A stretch of 64,000 nt of DNA from Brachynemurus nebulosus (GCA_035578155.1 JAPWDM010000008.1:25940598-26004597), one strand, 5' to 3'. Shown: positions 1 to 32,385, numbered from the stretch's first letter. Made by a program: numbers and translations. Notes: a model not told the origin generated them from the letters alone.

Positions 1-593
1 TGATTTTTCGATATCTTTGCTACTTAACAAATAGAACATTCTAGAATTTTTATCAAACTGTGCTGCTTAATCTCATTTTTAGTGACCAATTCAATAGTGA
101 AGTTTGTTTTTTGATATCTCTGCTAGTTGACGATTAGAATATTCTAGAATTTTACGTTACTCATTTTGCATTTGCATTTTGCATATTACGTATGCAGAAT
201 ATGTGCATATATGTATGCAATAAAATTTAAAAATTTTTAGTCCACGAGACCCTTGTAGTGTGTAGACGTAGTGTGTGCTAGAGCCCACTATAAAAAATTG
301 GTCATCATGTTTGTATACAGACCAATGTCTTCACTCTAGAAGTCTACATAGACTAATATATGTACATATATGTATCACACGCGACACACATCACACACAT
401 TACACGGTAGCTACCTCACAAGGTACCACACGGCAGGTACACGGGGTATGTAATGTGCTGAGTAAGCAAATATTACATGTGACGCATATGTACGTATAGA
501 CAAGAGCAAACACAGTATGTGGATGACGTATGTGTATGTCTATTTCACTCGAAGTGTGACTATCTCGGAAGTGACTATCTTGGACGGCTACTG
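1..593. mobile_element. Right part of a second copy of the 38458 Tc1-like element
   Basis: Positions 1-593 align with 39370-39954 almost throughout, with small indels, ending in the same GTGACTATCTTGGACGGCTA terminus and TA at 594-595. The left part lies outside the window. Short open frames here are shadows of repeat sequence. Confidence 0.88.
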
Positions 594-2263
594 TAAGTAG
601 GTAATAGGGTTAAAATCTTCCCTACTTTCGTGACGCATTTTACATTATTTTGTCAAATTGGTTAATATTTTAATTAAATCAAGTACTTGAAATATTTAAT
701 TAAATAAAATACTTACAATAGTTTACAATGCTTAGTTATAATCGTATCACTAAAAAATTGACTAAACATAAAGACTAGAAATATTTTATTTTTTTTAATG
801 AATGAACAGCTTGTAACACCTGGTACATATACGAACATAATAATGATAATATATAAGTACACATGTCAATAAAACCATCATAAATGACCTTTTTTTTCGT
901 TTTTAAAAATTTTTCAAAGATTTTATGATAGCCATAAAGTGCCCCAATATTCTAGGGAAAAGCCATTTTTTCTTTTCAATTTTTTTAGGTGGTAGAAATT
1001 GTTAGAAAATTCTGTAAAAAATACAAATATAGCACAACGTACTACCTAATAAACAGTCTTGGTTTTATCAGTGTGGATGTAATAGTTTCGGAATAAAAAA
1101 ATTTCCAAAAATACCCGCGCTAGCATATATATGGTCAATTATCTCAAGAACGCAGAGAGATCAGAGGCTAAAATAGGTGCCAATGGCATATTTATTACTT
1201 ACCGATATCGCAACATAACTTATTTTTAATAGGCCTCTCTGGGGCTGCAAATTCTATCTTAACCTGCTAGACCCTTTCTAAAACGAGATAGCATTTATAC
1301 ATACATTTTTCATATTTTGTAAACAAATATTTTTATGCACTATTGGCAAATTAATAATTATGCAACATATTTTGATTTTAAATTATTATTAGAGATAACG
1401 GCATAATGCCTAGCTTTTTAAATGATAAATATTGTATTTTACCAGAAATTCAAAAAACAAAAATACCTATGTCGCGGCATCTGCATAACATAGCGAATTT
1501 CCTCCCATTAATTTATTTTAGTTCAAAAAATATTTTTTCGAAAGACATAATAATTAATAACAGTGAGATTGTACGTCCGTTTTTCAGACTTTTGTCTAAT
1601 ACAAACGTCACCTAAAATTATTTTTTTTTAGCTACAAAATCATCGGTTACAGAATTCAATTTATCAGTTAATTAGAAAATAATTCAAATATTACTAGATA
1701 TCTTAAATAAGTTTAAAAAAATCAAAACGACACTGTCTATTAATTTGCATAAGATCTGACAATGACTCTTTAAAAGTGATCAAGTGGGAATAAGCTAGTA
1801 AATGAAATGACAGATATGATGAATTTATAAGGATTTTCTTGTACTACTAAATTTTAAAAATGTAGGAACGCGTACTTTTTAAAAGTTTTTTATTTAACTT
1901 GCTATGTTAGTATGTTTATTTAGATCAAATCTTGCAATCAAAATTTAGACAACTTCTAATTGAGCTAGAGGTTTCAAATTTTGCGTATGTGTATAACTTT
2001 GATGACAATGCAACATTGTATAATTAGTTTTGTCCTAAATTCCCTCAAAACTAGAATTGTTGATTTTTAGTCTTGTACAACTTTTTAACCTTTCGAACTG
2101 TTAAATATTGTCCATTGATTTTACATTGCAGTTTTTAGTTTCCATAGTTATATGTTTGATTAGGATAAAATAACCGATTAATAAAACATGCCTAAAAAAC
2201 TACTTCTTTAATTGTTTTTAATTAATTGTGATCAGACTAAAAAGTATAAAATAAATTTAAATA
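594..2263. other. AT-rich intergenic stretch
   Basis: No gene seen. It holds homopolymer-rich AT sequence plus one 41-bp motif at 1462-1502 that recurs at 53151-53191 (reversed) and 55697-55738; this may be a relic of the same repeat family. The 69-codon frame at 1406-1615 overlaps that motif and is not supported as a gene. Confidence 0.6.
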
Positions 2264-2567
2264 AAAAATAGTTTTTTAAAACAAGTTTTTATTTAAAAAT
2301 GAACTAAAATGTATAATATAACCTTTAAGTGAAGTTTGAAGCAATGTGCAACATAATTTATAAAAGCTTGAGGCGTTTAACTACGTTTGGTAGGTACTTA
2401 CTAAGGAGTAAAGTAGCTATTCACATCTGAAACAAAGATAATTAATAATAACGCCTCAAGATTTTATAAATTATGTTGCACGTTGCTTCAAACTTCACTC
2501 GAAAGTTATTTTATACATTTTAGCTCATTTTTAAATAAAAGTTTGCTTTAAAAAACTATTTTTTTAC
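2264..2567. repeat. Foldback (hairpin) repeat
   Basis: Two arms of about 115 bp (2264-2377 and 2451-2567) are inverted copies with few mismatches, sharing strings such as AGTGAAGTTTGAAGCAA and GCAACATAATTTATAAAA. The loop is about 70 bp. No coding potential. It fits a foldback MITE; target duplications were not resolved. Confidence 0.8.
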
Positions 2568-2728
2568 TTAAGTTTATATAGTTAATTATGCTTTATTTTT
2601 TTCCCCACAAAACTTCAAAAATACACTATTTTCTTAAAAAACGGAGACAACCCTAGCCACAGATATACCTATGAAAAGTTATCCTACTAAAGACAAATTC
2701 CGTAAGTGCGAGTCTGACTCGAACACCG

Positions 2729-3783
2729 AGGGTTCCGTACAATATCTGTGTTATATTTATATTCTATATTATACAGTCTGTTTAAATGAATGACAGCTAT
2801 ATTCATAAAAATTGATACATACTACATGTGTGTATCTGTATGTATAAAATACAACACATACTCTATTGTAAGTTTTAGAAATCTGACCCGTATTATCTCG
2901 AAAACTAAGCAGGATTCGAAAAAATTTATTCTTCCATTTTTGTCTTACTCATAAAATTCTATAAGAATCTGCCTTTAGTTTCTTCTTACCATGGAAACCT
3001 TTCAGCGTTGTCTGTATTGAAAGGGTTAAAACTTCCGGTTTGTGTTTCCAAAAATTAATTTAGAAAGTAGTTTCTTCGGCCAAAAAGAGTATATAAATGA
3101 AATTTTAGTTCAGTCGTAGACGTTCGATAATATATCTGTCTGTATCCCTTATACTAATTTTTCCTACTTTGGACCCTCAGATATAAAACTTCCGGCCCGT
3201 GTCGTCAAAAAATCGTTTAGTGAGTAACTTCCTAAACCAAAAAGATTGTGTAAACAAAATTTCAGCTCAATCGAAGGTATATGGTTTTTGGAACTCCAGC
3301 CAAAATTTTTCCATTTTCTTCAAAAACTACAGACATTTGGAAGTTCGTTTTATTTTTCCTGTAATACATATGGAATCTCCTATTTGTATGAATTTTTCGG
3401 TTCGGAAACTTCGGTGATAAAAGGAGGGAACGGTATTTATTCCCACATTTTTGGCCAAAACTCAAAAACTAACGTGACTTCAAATTTAAAAAAAGAAAAA
3501 AAAACTGGTTTTGAAATGTGCAAAAAAAGCCCTTTCAAATGATATCCCACTTGATCTTGGTATCACACTTTTAAACTTCAACCCCACATTTCTAACCCTT
3601 TTTCGAATAAAATAAAAAGATTCCTAAAATTATTTCACTTGGAATAGATGTAGATAAATAACTTCTACCAGTGTACCAAATTTCAATTTACTGGTAGCGG
3701 GGGCTGCTGAAAAAAATGGCTGTGACATAAGGACGGACGGACATTGAAGTCTCACCATAAGGGTTTCCACCATACGGAACCCT
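2729..3783. repeat. Repeat with AGGGTTCCGTA inverted ends
   Basis: It starts AGGGTTCCGTAC at 2729 and ends with the complement, ATACGGAACCCT, at 3783. Inside are repeated ACTTCCGG motifs (near 3022 and 3187) and a GGACGGACGGACATT string near the right end. Several overlapping short frames (3199-3542, 3630-3854) run both ways and are repeat shadows. Its class is uncertain. Confidence 0.5.
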
Positions 3784-4930
3784 AAAACCCACCCATAAAA
3801 CCTATAAGTCCACCAAGTACTTAACACATTAATATTTTTTGTATATATCAACATCTAAAGACATTTCAGTCCCTTTTTGGAAATCCTGGCAAAACTAAAA
3901 CACTTTTTTAAATTTTTTATTGTTAAAATCGAAATATTCTTTTGAAAACGGTTAAAATTACCATATTTTACATTAATATGTCGACACAATTACCCCCTAG
4001 TTAACTATCCCTAGACTTAATACTAGAAAATTGAGAAAAAACAGGTCAATTAGATTTTTTTACGTAGACTTTATTTGTTATGATTGAGTTATAAAATTCA
4101 AAAGGATATTTTAAAAATGTGCATATATTACACGACGAAGATTTTCTTCCATGAAGAATAAAATTTTAAAAGAAAATTTAATAATAAATTGGTTAAAGGA
4201 ATAAAGAAATTATTTGGTGGATTATCTTTAAAAATACAGTTGTTGTAAATTTTGCTACAATTTTTCAAAAAACTGTAAACTGTAAAATTTTTTGTACACA
4301 TATTAATAAAATTATTTTATTAATTTAACTATTTTTAAATGATTCGCTTTAATTTTTTTTTTAATATTTCCAAAACAAAATGTATAAAAGAATGTGAAAA
4401 ATAAATTTAAAAAAAAAATTTTTTTGTTGACAAAACAAAAATTGAAGGTGCAAAATTATTTACGACTAGAATTCTTAATCAAGCAGAAATTTACGTTAAA
4501 ATATAATTGTTTCAATGAGGTTAGACGTAATTTCTATCCATTTGTAGCCAACTTTAATAATTTTAATTAGGTGTAAATATAATCTAAACTTTGACATAAA
4601 ACAAATATTCTTGATAATTTTTCTCAAAAAAAAAAAAAAAAAATGGAACAAATATATACAAAATCTTATTCAATTGAGAAAAATAAAATACAGCTGAATC
4701 GTTAAGTTGGATTAAAAAAATCATGAGAAGGCACTTATGAAGCTTTTTTTTCGAATGTAGAATTGCAAAACATTAGACAGAAACAAATGGCCTATAAGTG
4801 TGAGAGTAACAGCAAACGACATATTTCTTAATTTTTCTTCAAAAGTAATTTATTTAGAGCAATACTGCAAAAACATTTTTTATGTAATTTGCTTCGTTTG
4901 TTCGATAAAAATTTGAAAAATTACTTAATT
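3784..4930. other. AT-rich intergenic stretch
   Basis: Very AT-rich with long A and T runs. No gene, RNA or clear repeat boundary was recognised. Confidence 0.6.
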
Positions 4931-5065
4931 CTGGCAAAAAACTCATTTTGTTGATAAAAAATGCCCGAAAAGCCTACTTCAGAGCATCTGACATGTCTGG
5001 CTAACGAACTTGTCCAACCGTTTAAAGATTCCAGCATTCTCACCAAATTTCATAAACATTTAACG

Positions 5066-5122
<57 letters not shown>
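4931..5122 (+). repeat. Dispersed repeat ending in a (TA)n tail
   Basis: Sequence from TGGCAAAAAACTCATTTTG to the (TA)n array at 5067-5122 matches, in reverse orientation, the copy at about 52774-53010. The match includes a shared short frame beginning MPEKP/MPKKP with CLANELVQ/CLVNELVQ. Both copies run directly into a long (TA)n tract, so the tract seems to be the 3' end of the repeat. Confidence 0.7.
5067..5122. repeat. (TA)n microsatellite
   Basis: 56 bp of pure TA at the end of a dispersed repeat. Tyr-Ile frames across it are not genes. Confidence 0.95.
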
Positions 5123-5123
<1 letters not shown>

Positions 5124-5625
5124 CGTGGTCCAGAATTATGTACCGTAATTGGTAGAGCTGATAGCATGTTCCAAAATAATGGTATCTTTCATCTACACTT
5201 TTTTCTACATTTTGAACACTCTATATACGCTTCACTTATAGTAACATAGAAAGAGACAAACCTTTCTTGGTGTACCGTTTTGCGCGGCATCCGTGTACTG
5301 TTTCTTTTCATTATTTCAATTTTTTATTTTTATTATTTCAATTTTGAGCCATCTGACACCCCTCTTATGACGATGTCCAGTGCAGTCGCACCGCTTGCAT
5401 CACCCTAGGGACGCCACTGGAAAATATGCGTCTGTAATCATCTTTTAAAAGGAACAATTATCGATATTCATCAGAAGTTATGACGGGAAATTACAGAAAA
5501 ACTTTGACAAGCATAAACGACCAAGGAAATCGGACCCTAACCTACCAAATCAAATACCAGTGACCGAATACGTTCCATCCATTTAACTCATAGGTCTCAA
5601 TGAGTTTATATGACATGGATATAAA
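5123..5625. other. Intergenic DNA with a fragment of a hAT-like end
   Basis: No gene seen. The string CACCCTAGGGACGCCACTG near 5402-5420 resembles a hAT terminus (CAGTGGCGTC on the minus strand), but no partner end was found. Confidence 0.45.
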
Positions 5626-5813
5626 CAGGCCCGACGAGAGCGTGGGGTAGCCGGGGTTGCAGCCCCGGGCCCCCGACTTGAGGAAGGGGCCCGTGGCTGT
5701 CGGTAGAGGTTCCAGAAGAATGTTAAGAGTTTTTTTTTATCACTTTTTTTGGGAGGAAATTTTTAAAAAATTATGTTTATTCCTAGGGCCCACCATTTTT
5801 CTTCACGGCCCTG
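5626..5813. mobile_element. hAT MITE, 188 bp
   Basis: Ends CAGGCCCGACGAG and CTTCACGGCCCTG are imperfect inverted repeats. The flanks are a perfect 8-bp duplication GATATAAA (5618-5625, 5814-5821). The GC-rich left half stands out from the AT-rich surroundings. No coding capacity. Confidence 0.85.
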
Positions 5814-5821
5814 GATATAAA

Positions 5822-7333
5822 CCGACATAATATATTTAGATACAACTATAATATTTGTTAGAAAGGACTGGTACCTTTATCTACGTACAAAAAAAAAATT
5901 TAATCCGAATTTGTCATTCCGTTAAAATTTGAATATCGAAGTTTCACTGAAATAAACGTATTAGTATCTTATGCATGTATTTAATTTTAACTTTTTTTTA
6001 ATCATTTCCTGACGCGGTAGAAGACTACATACGTTATATAATCAAAAAACCTATGTAGAAATTGCGTTACATAGATAATTCTCTATAAATAGAACAAATT
6101 AATGTGACAAATCTTTTCAACTGCGTTAATATTCCTTACTTATTCTTACAATTAGTTAATAAATATACACTACTATGTTTTTATATGTATGATAATTCCT
6201 AAGCCTTCTTATTTTCTATAATTTGTTACAATCGAAAAACTGGATGATGTATTTAAAATTCAAAAAAATATCAGTAATTGTACTGTTATTAGGATAACGC
6301 TGCATGCACTGTGCACCCTCTTTTCAACAATTTTATCAGTAAAATACATAAAAATAAATTTCAGTTTTTTTCTTATAATTATCTAACTACGAAGTTTGTA
6401 GATTGCAAAAAAATAGGGAAATTGACAAAATAAACTCAAAAAGTTCGGAATCGAACGAGTCAGAACACTCTACTGAGTGGAATCAAAACCGAAGTATCGA
6501 AACAGAGTACCGTTGTCACTCAATTATACTAACAATAAGAGAAGATCTGCCGTGTCACACGAATGTCACGTATTTTAAGATACAACAATTACGCATAACA
6601 ACGTTTAAAGAATTCTACTCAATCCCTAGTATATATATTGACAATAAAATTAATTAAATTGTTAATAATAATATAATAATAATTAATCTATTATATTTTT
6701 ATATTTTTACTTTGTTTGTATCACATTCCCTATTTCCTATATTTTCAAATAGTATAATTATTTATACGTTATTAATTACTCAATGCTGCAACGTTGAATC
6801 AATAACAACGCATAATAAAAATCAATTATCTCAGATATTTAATAATATCTAAGATAATATTTCAGATCATCTAATATTATATTCAAATCAAGTTTTCTCA
6901 TAACGGTGATTTCTGAGATACGTAACATTGGTGTGACACGGCAGAGATATTATTGAACCAAGAGTATATCGAGAGCGGCACTGTCGTATAGAACGGGCCT
7001 AATAGGAATTATAATTTTATCACTACTTCAAGGATGTGAAAAAGATAATGCAACATTATAACACATAGAAATAGTTTATTTAATATGTATGTTACGAGTA
7101 TATCACATTTATTAATTATGTATGCTTAAACATGTCAGTCCCTAAAATGATGTTCATTAAGGGAAATCACGCAGGATAATTCATCTGCCAATGTATTTTC
7201 ACTAACTGCTTCTAAACGCCATTAAAATATATTGTCAGATACCGGGAACAGTTCTTCAATCAATTGTGTAACTGTAAATATATTATTACGACTACGATTA
7301 CTGAATTTCGCGAAAAAATATAAAATGTTCTAT
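5822..7333. other. AT-rich intergenic stretch with a short inverted pair
   Basis: No gene seen. An inverted pair of about 35 bp, with core TCTGCCGTGTCACAC, lies near 6545-6577 and 6918-6955. It may be the ends of a small element of about 400 bp. The 84-codon frame at 6403-6657 overlaps the left arm and shows no recognisable domain. Confidence 0.45.
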
Positions 7334-7452
7334 CAGAGCCGGATTTAAATAAGGGCACTTAGGAAAATTTGAAAAATTTCAGAAATTTCACCTTTGCGGG
7401 GGCCTCCACATGAGAAGTACCCTGTGACCTCTCAAAGGTAAATCTGGCCCTG
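7334..7452. mobile_element. hAT MITE, about 119 bp
   Basis: Ends CAGAGCCGGATTTA and TAAATCTGGCCCTG are inverted repeats (12 of 14). The 8-bp flanks, TGTTCTAT and CGCACTAT, match only in part, so the insertion is older. Confidence 0.65.
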
Positions 7453-8234
7453 CGCACTATAATGATTAAACACTTTATCTGTTAGAAATAATGTTTCAAC
7501 ATACCGTCTGACTCATTAAAACATTTTGGATCCATATTTTATGCAACGAACAGAGAACTGATGTGAAAGTAGTGCGTTGATTAATGTTAGGTATATATTT
7601 TATTATCACAGTGGAGTAACAACACGTATGCACCTGCTAAGTCGTTTGTTATTATTTAACTGTGGGTTTTGTTATATTTTTTCTCTGTTCGTTGCGTTAA
7701 ACTGGATCCAAAATGCTTCGTTGCGCCGCATCGTATATATGGTACCTAGAATAACAAAAATTATGTTGGCGCTTTAGGAAGATCATGCAAAATTAACGAG
7801 ACATCCAGAAGGTTAAATACTCAGTTATTTGCCTGAATATTCGCTTATTCAATGGAGCGTGTTACCTTTGCAACTAAATTTTTAATTAGGTACATTCATC
7901 ATGTTTAAGAATTATACAAATCTTCTTATTTTCAAAACTCCTCTGAAATAAACTTTATCTTTCCAGCGCTCCCACCTTTTTTGAAAATGGGGAATTGGGG
8001 TAATTTTTTTTTTAGCTAAAAATAAAATCAGTTCTTTTCTTGATTATTTGAAAGTACATACAGGCAGGGTCAGCTTAACCAATAGACCAACCTAGGACAT
8101 GGCCTAGGGGCGGAAGATTTTTAGGGCCGGGAGATTTTTAAACACGGCACCAAAATTAGTAATTGAGGTATTTTTTTTTGCTCGTCACTTATTTTTTAAG
8201 AGAAAGTTTGAAAAAAAAGTAGGAAAAATGCATA
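7453..8234. other. Intergenic DNA with hAT-like fragment
   Basis: No gene supported. From about 8067 to 8200 there is a degraded relative of the hAT MITE family at 52371, including the shared string TTTTTTTGCTCGTCACTT. The frame at 7577-7777 has no recognised domain. Confidence 0.45.
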
Positions 8235-8799
8235 TAGGGTGTTAGTGAATAAGGGCGAAAAATTTTAATAGGTGATTACTGAGGAATTTTTATGTAAAAA
8301 AGTTCATGTAAACTCAGCTCCAAAAATGCTGTTTCCAAGATACAGAGTGTTAAGTTTCTGGTTTTTTTTTAAATATTTCAAAAACGTTTTGAGATATTTA
8401 CACAAAATTTGGGACACGCTACGACAGGATAAATACCCATTTACTGAAATAGACAGAATATTTCCACTCAGACCAGTGGCGTCTGTACGGTTAAGTGATG
8501 ACATATTTTTGAAGAAAAAAAGGCACGCCAGTGATTTTTTCTAATTCGGAAATATTTTTTTAAATGTTCGATAAATTGTTGACAAAAATGACCTCTTAGT
8601 ATTTTGTCGCTCATGTAGCCGTTTTTAAAATACAAAATAATTTCCAATTATTGTACTTATCACAAATCGATATGTGCTATCTGCTCTGTATTTTGGAAAA
8701 TAAGCGTTTTCGGACCTGGGTTTATATGAACCTTTTTATATAAAACAACTTCAGCAATTACCTATTAAAATATTTCGCACTTATTTCACTAACGCCCTG
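8235..8799. mobile_element. TA-flanked mariner-like MITE, about 565 bp
   Basis: Inverted ends of about 45 bp: left AGGGTGTTAGTGAATAAG and right the complement of AGGGCGTTAGTGAAATAAG, both continuing to ATTTTAATAGGT. TA lies at 8233-8234 and 8800-8801. Open frames at 8272-8544 and on the opposite strand are long but carry no transposase motifs and are treated as repeat shadows. Confidence 0.8.
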
Positions 8800-11004
8800 T
8801 ATATTTTACTACTTGTAAGCAAATGTTTATTAAAAAATATTAAAAACTAATGAAATAACACAGCTAATCATTTAAAAGCCCATTTTTTATTAAGTAGTAA
8901 TCGATAATCAAAATATGTTAGAAATGGTTACTCCGATTATCTTTAAAATTTGCAGGTTTATTTTCCGCATAATAAGATACTGTAAGATACTCATAGAATT
9001 TACAACCATTCCCAATCATACTACAATAAATAGGCCGATGTATTATTTTACTAGCATACGAGTAGTATGAATAAGTATGTAAATATTAATCGGTCTGCAA
9101 ATAACATATTTGTAAATTCTTATCAAAATACAAAGTAAATTTAATAAATTTAAAAAAAAAAACTATTTCGTCTTTTTAAAGTTCTAGTCTTCTAAATTTC
9201 TTAAAGCATTTATTCTCAAAGTGCGGTCAGCAAGCCCCAAATGTAACCAGCGATGTCACATCACATTGAAAAAATTGAACAATTGCTGAAGGCAACAATT
9301 CATAAGAGGGGTCAAAAGAAACATTTTAGTCCGGTGGTGCGTATATACTATTTTTGCAATTCCCGATAATTTAAAATTATAAAAATTAATTAATTTATTT
9401 AAATGCCATTTAAATTGTGTAAAATAATATTACATCAAATATTCTGTGGACAAATTGAACAATACAATATAAGTGTTTGTTTTTATTTAAAGTTTTGAAT
9501 TTGTTTATTGCTTGGAAGCTTTAAATAATTCATTACCTAGCAACTATTTTAAATTACATTCGTACCACTCCATAAATTTCGATTACTAACTCACTAACTG
9601 GCTTAAAAGCAGAAGAAAAAGTATTTTTAGTCCCTTGGGACTAACAATGACATTTTACTCCCTATTATGACGGACTAAAATATGTATTTTATTCCCGATA
9701 TAAAAAAAAACTATTTCATAAATTTAGAAAATTTTGAATCAGACAGACTCACGAAGAATATTATGTAAAAAATTCAAAGTGAGCGGAATGTTTAATGTAC
9801 CTACATATACGTATATAGTTGTCAGTCTATAAAAGAAAAACTTCCAAACTTTCCAAACTATAATTTAATGAGTAAAAATTTTATTTCAAATTGTATAAAA
9901 AAGTATGTTTTGTCGGTAAACATGAAAAGATGTTTTTAATTAATTTTATTTAAAATAATTACAGTACACGTCTAAAAATTTAATAATTTTCAATTTAAAT
10001 TTTTTTTATTTATCACAGAGCAAATACATTAGCGATTACGAAAACCTATCGGAGCTAGTCCGTTTATCTCCTGGCTGGTCCCGGTAATAGTTACCATGAC
10101 GATGGCCGGGAAACTGACTTCTGTCATTTCTCTGTACATGTACATATACATACGTACGTACATACGTTTACGTAACTACAAAGCGACGTATGTATACATA
10201 AATATATCGGTAGGTAATACTGATATGTACTGCGCTCGCTCCCAAATTAAAAAAAAAATTGTATAATTCCTAAAAGTGTCTTGTTCAACCGCCAAGTTTT
10301 TCTAATTTACATTGAAATTATTAAAATTATTATAAGTGAACAAATTTTCATTAATTATTTGCTTATTAAATATATTCTTAGCAGTATATTTACCAAATCA
10401 TAAGTTCGTATAACGATATTATAGTCATCGTAGCTACATATCAAATATACTAACGAATTCTCGTAATTTAAACGACGTACCAGGAATTTTGAATAATGTG
10501 TACATAATATGTATTTTGTTGATTCTTGGTATCATTGTAGAAAATATTTACTTTAACATCAACACTTTTTGAATTTTTTAAATAATATATTTTTGAAAAC
10601 GGCTTGTTTTCTAACGATTTTATAAAAATTCATTTACTGAAATACTGAATAAAACTTTACTTTGTGAAATACCACTATATTAAACTTGTTTCAAACATTA
10701 ATTGTTCAGTTTTAGATATCGTAAAGACATGGTAAAGACACATCAATTTACCGTAACTTTCGATTCAAATTTCAATATAAAGGCAAAATTAATATAGTTA
10801 TATTTAACGATTTTAATAAAATAAAAATAATTAATAAATAATTCCAAGGACTTCCAAGGACGGGTCGTAACTTTACTTAATTTAAGGTAACCATATTTGT
10901 GTTTCCATTATCGCATAACAGATACTAGCTTGCATATAATATTACCAATTCCATTTCTGATTACTATAAGACTTTATACTTACTGCAAATATGAAGAGCG
11001 TTGG
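8800..11004. other. AT-rich intergenic stretch
   Basis: No gene, RNA or clear element was recognised. A less AT-rich patch at about 10020-10240 contains CATACGTACGTACATACG-type short repeats. Confidence 0.5.
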
Positions 11005-11012
11005 ATTTACAC

Positions 11013-11205
11013 TAGGGACACTCAGGGCGGCAAATTTCCAGGAGAACGGCAAAATTTGGAACGTTCCTTTTTTCATTGCTCGTCATTTATTTCTTTAGGG
11101 AAAAGTTTATAAAAAAGATTTTTTTGCTCATGGCTTATTTCTTTAGGTAATGGGATGACATTGTTCAAGGTGTCCTTGGGCGGCACTTAGGGTAAATCAG
11201 AGTTA
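11013..11205. mobile_element. Probable hAT MITE, 193 bp
   Basis: Flanked by a perfect 8-bp repeat ATTTACAC (11005-11012, 11206-11213). It shares GGGCGGCA and GCTCGTCATTTATTTCTTTAG strings with other hAT MITEs here, and GGCGGCACTTAGGGTA recurs near the right end. Terminal repeats are weak. Confidence 0.6.
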
Positions 11206-11213
11206 ATTTACAC

Positions 11214-12239
11214 AGTGAGCAAAAAATTTGGCAATAATTTTGCTAGAAAAAGTATGCCTTCACTTCTTTAAGTACTCAAAGCATAACTCTACTTTTTCAA
11301 GTTCTTTACCAATAAAACTTAAAATGAAACACCATCATCCTTCATAAGCTAAAAGAACAATATAGTTTAGTTATACCGTATCTTAAACTTATCCAAGAAT
11401 TTCTGATGTACGATTTGAAAAGAGGTTCATTGACCTAAGATCTAAGAGCGTGTATTTGATGAGTAGTATAAGAACTATCTTACCTAAATCCGCGTTCTGT
11501 TGAAGGTTTACTAATAAGGATCACCATATCTACGGCGCCAATTTAACTTTAGACATCTTAGCATTTAAAAGAGCTCTGACTTACCTATGAAAACTATCTG
11601 TTTTCAAGTCAGGGCTCTTGTAAATGCTTCCACTTAACATTTTTATTTTATTTTTCGTGATAAAATTTTTTTTTTAATTGGACTCGTCAGAAAATATATT
11701 GTAATTTGTGAGGCATTTAGGAGTAGTTACCCTATAATTTTTTTTTTTTTCGAGAAAATGCAAAAACATGCCAACTTTCTTTTGTACTTAAATTTAGTAA
11801 CATTTTTCATAAAAATAATCATGATTAAGGATGGTTCATCCTCTTGAAATTTTTTCTAGATGAATATTTTTCATCTTAAGGAAACTTTCGCAATTGATCC
11901 CATTGAACAAAACTATATTATTATATGCGAAACAGTAAAATTAACACAACACCCGTGCCTTTGGAGAGTTGTTTCACCCGCTAAAACAAAATATAGTTTT
12001 TAGTCTATTATAATATAATATGTTAAATTGAATTAAATCGGCACCGACAACCTGGGATCACTTCCTTGTAAGACTTCGTTAATTAAATCGTCATGAACAA
12101 TATAAAGAGAACTAGAAAATTTTCGATACAGCCACTTCGACTAAAACGACCACGCACGCACTGTGCAATCAACTTGTACCATTTATTGAAGTTTCCTCCA
12201 GATAAGTCAAAAATTCGTAAAAAAAAATTATATATCAGT
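11214..12239. other. AT-rich stretch upstream of Alk exon 13454
   Basis: No exon or repeat boundary was recognised. It may be Alk intron, because the 5' exons of Alk must lie upstream of 13454. Confidence 0.5.
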
Positions 12240-13140
12240 TTCTTAAGTATCAGAGAAATATTTAGAAGCCGTTTTTTAATTTTAAATAATATTATTTTAG
12301 ACTGGAATATTTCCACCATAACATTTGGTCGTGTAATATGAAATGTCATTTTCCGACCACTTCGTCTACCATGTAATTTAGATACATATCGACACTTCCT
12401 TAAGCATTAGCCAATTGTTTAAAAGACCGAATTCTTGTAGCCTGGAATTATTTCCGCCATTACTTGGAATAGCAACATTTCATCGTGTAATATGACATGT
12501 CGTTAAGCAATAGATAATACCGTTCTTTAATTTTAAATAATAATATTTTAGCCTAGAATTATTTCCGCCATTAGTTAGAATAACATTAGGTCGTGTAATA
12601 TGAAATGTTGTTTTCCGACCACTTCGTCTACCATGTAATTCAGATACATTTTGGCACTTTCTTAAGCATTAACCAATTGTTTAAAAGCAATTTTTTTAGT
12701 TTTAGACCGAATTCTTGTAGCTTGGAAACATTTCCGCCATCAGTTGGAATAAAATTAGGTCGTGTAATATGAAATTCGTTTCCCGACCTCTTTGTTTACT
12801 ATGTAATTCAGATACATATTGACACTTTCTTAAGCATTAGAGAAATATTTAAAAGTCGTTCTTTAAATTTAAATAGTATTATTGTAGCTTGGAATTATTT
12901 CCGCCATTAGTTGGAATAACATTAGGTCGTGTAATATGAAATGTCGTTTTACGATCACTTAGTCTACCATATATGTAATTCAAATAAATATCGGCACTTT
13001 CTTAAGCATTATCCAATGCAGTTCTTTAATTTGAGACCGAATCCTTGTAGCCTGGAATCATTTGCGCTATTAGTTGGCATAACATTAGGTCGTATTATTA
13101 TATAATTTGTCATTTTCCAACTATTTGGTTGACCATATGA
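12240..13140. repeat. Diverged tandem array, about six units
   Basis: The phrase ATTTCCGCCATNAGTTGGAAT followed by GGTCGTGTAATATGAAAT recurs with start points near 12308, 12450, 12561, 12730, 12897 and 13061. Spacing is 110-170 bp, so unit length varies and some units are shortened. Other shared parts are CACTTCGTCTACCATGTAAT and CACTTTCTTAAGCATTA. The short frames on both strands at 12083-12349 are shadows of it. The array lies 300 bp before the first Alk exon found. Confidence 0.85.
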
Positions 13141-13453
13141 CTTCACCAAGTTAGCCCCGCTATTTTCTTTTTTCAGACAAAAAAAATTGTGTCGTACTGT
13201 GGTCCGACCTCGGGACCTTTACGTGTCTTTTTTTGCTCATCAATTGTATTTTTTAAAAGAAATCTTTGGAAATTTTTCGTAATATCACACGAATAAAAAT
13301 AAGATCCAAGATTGTTATATTGTACCGCACTGATTAGTGAAAAAGTTGGCCGCATTATTCTTGATTTACTCAATCCTTAATAAAGCTTTGTCTTCAAAGA
13401 CAGCTAGCCTAATTTTATTAACTTTTTATTTTCATTCACTTTCTTATTTGTAG

Positions 13454-32385
<18,932 letters not shown>

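Noticed and set aside
8272..8544. 90-codon + frame and its antisense frame.
   Set aside because: Both lie within a MITE with 45-bp inverted ends and have no transposase motifs.
12083..12349. Overlapping frames of 82 and 88 codons on both strands.
   Set aside because: They run into the tandem array and mirror each other; no domain.
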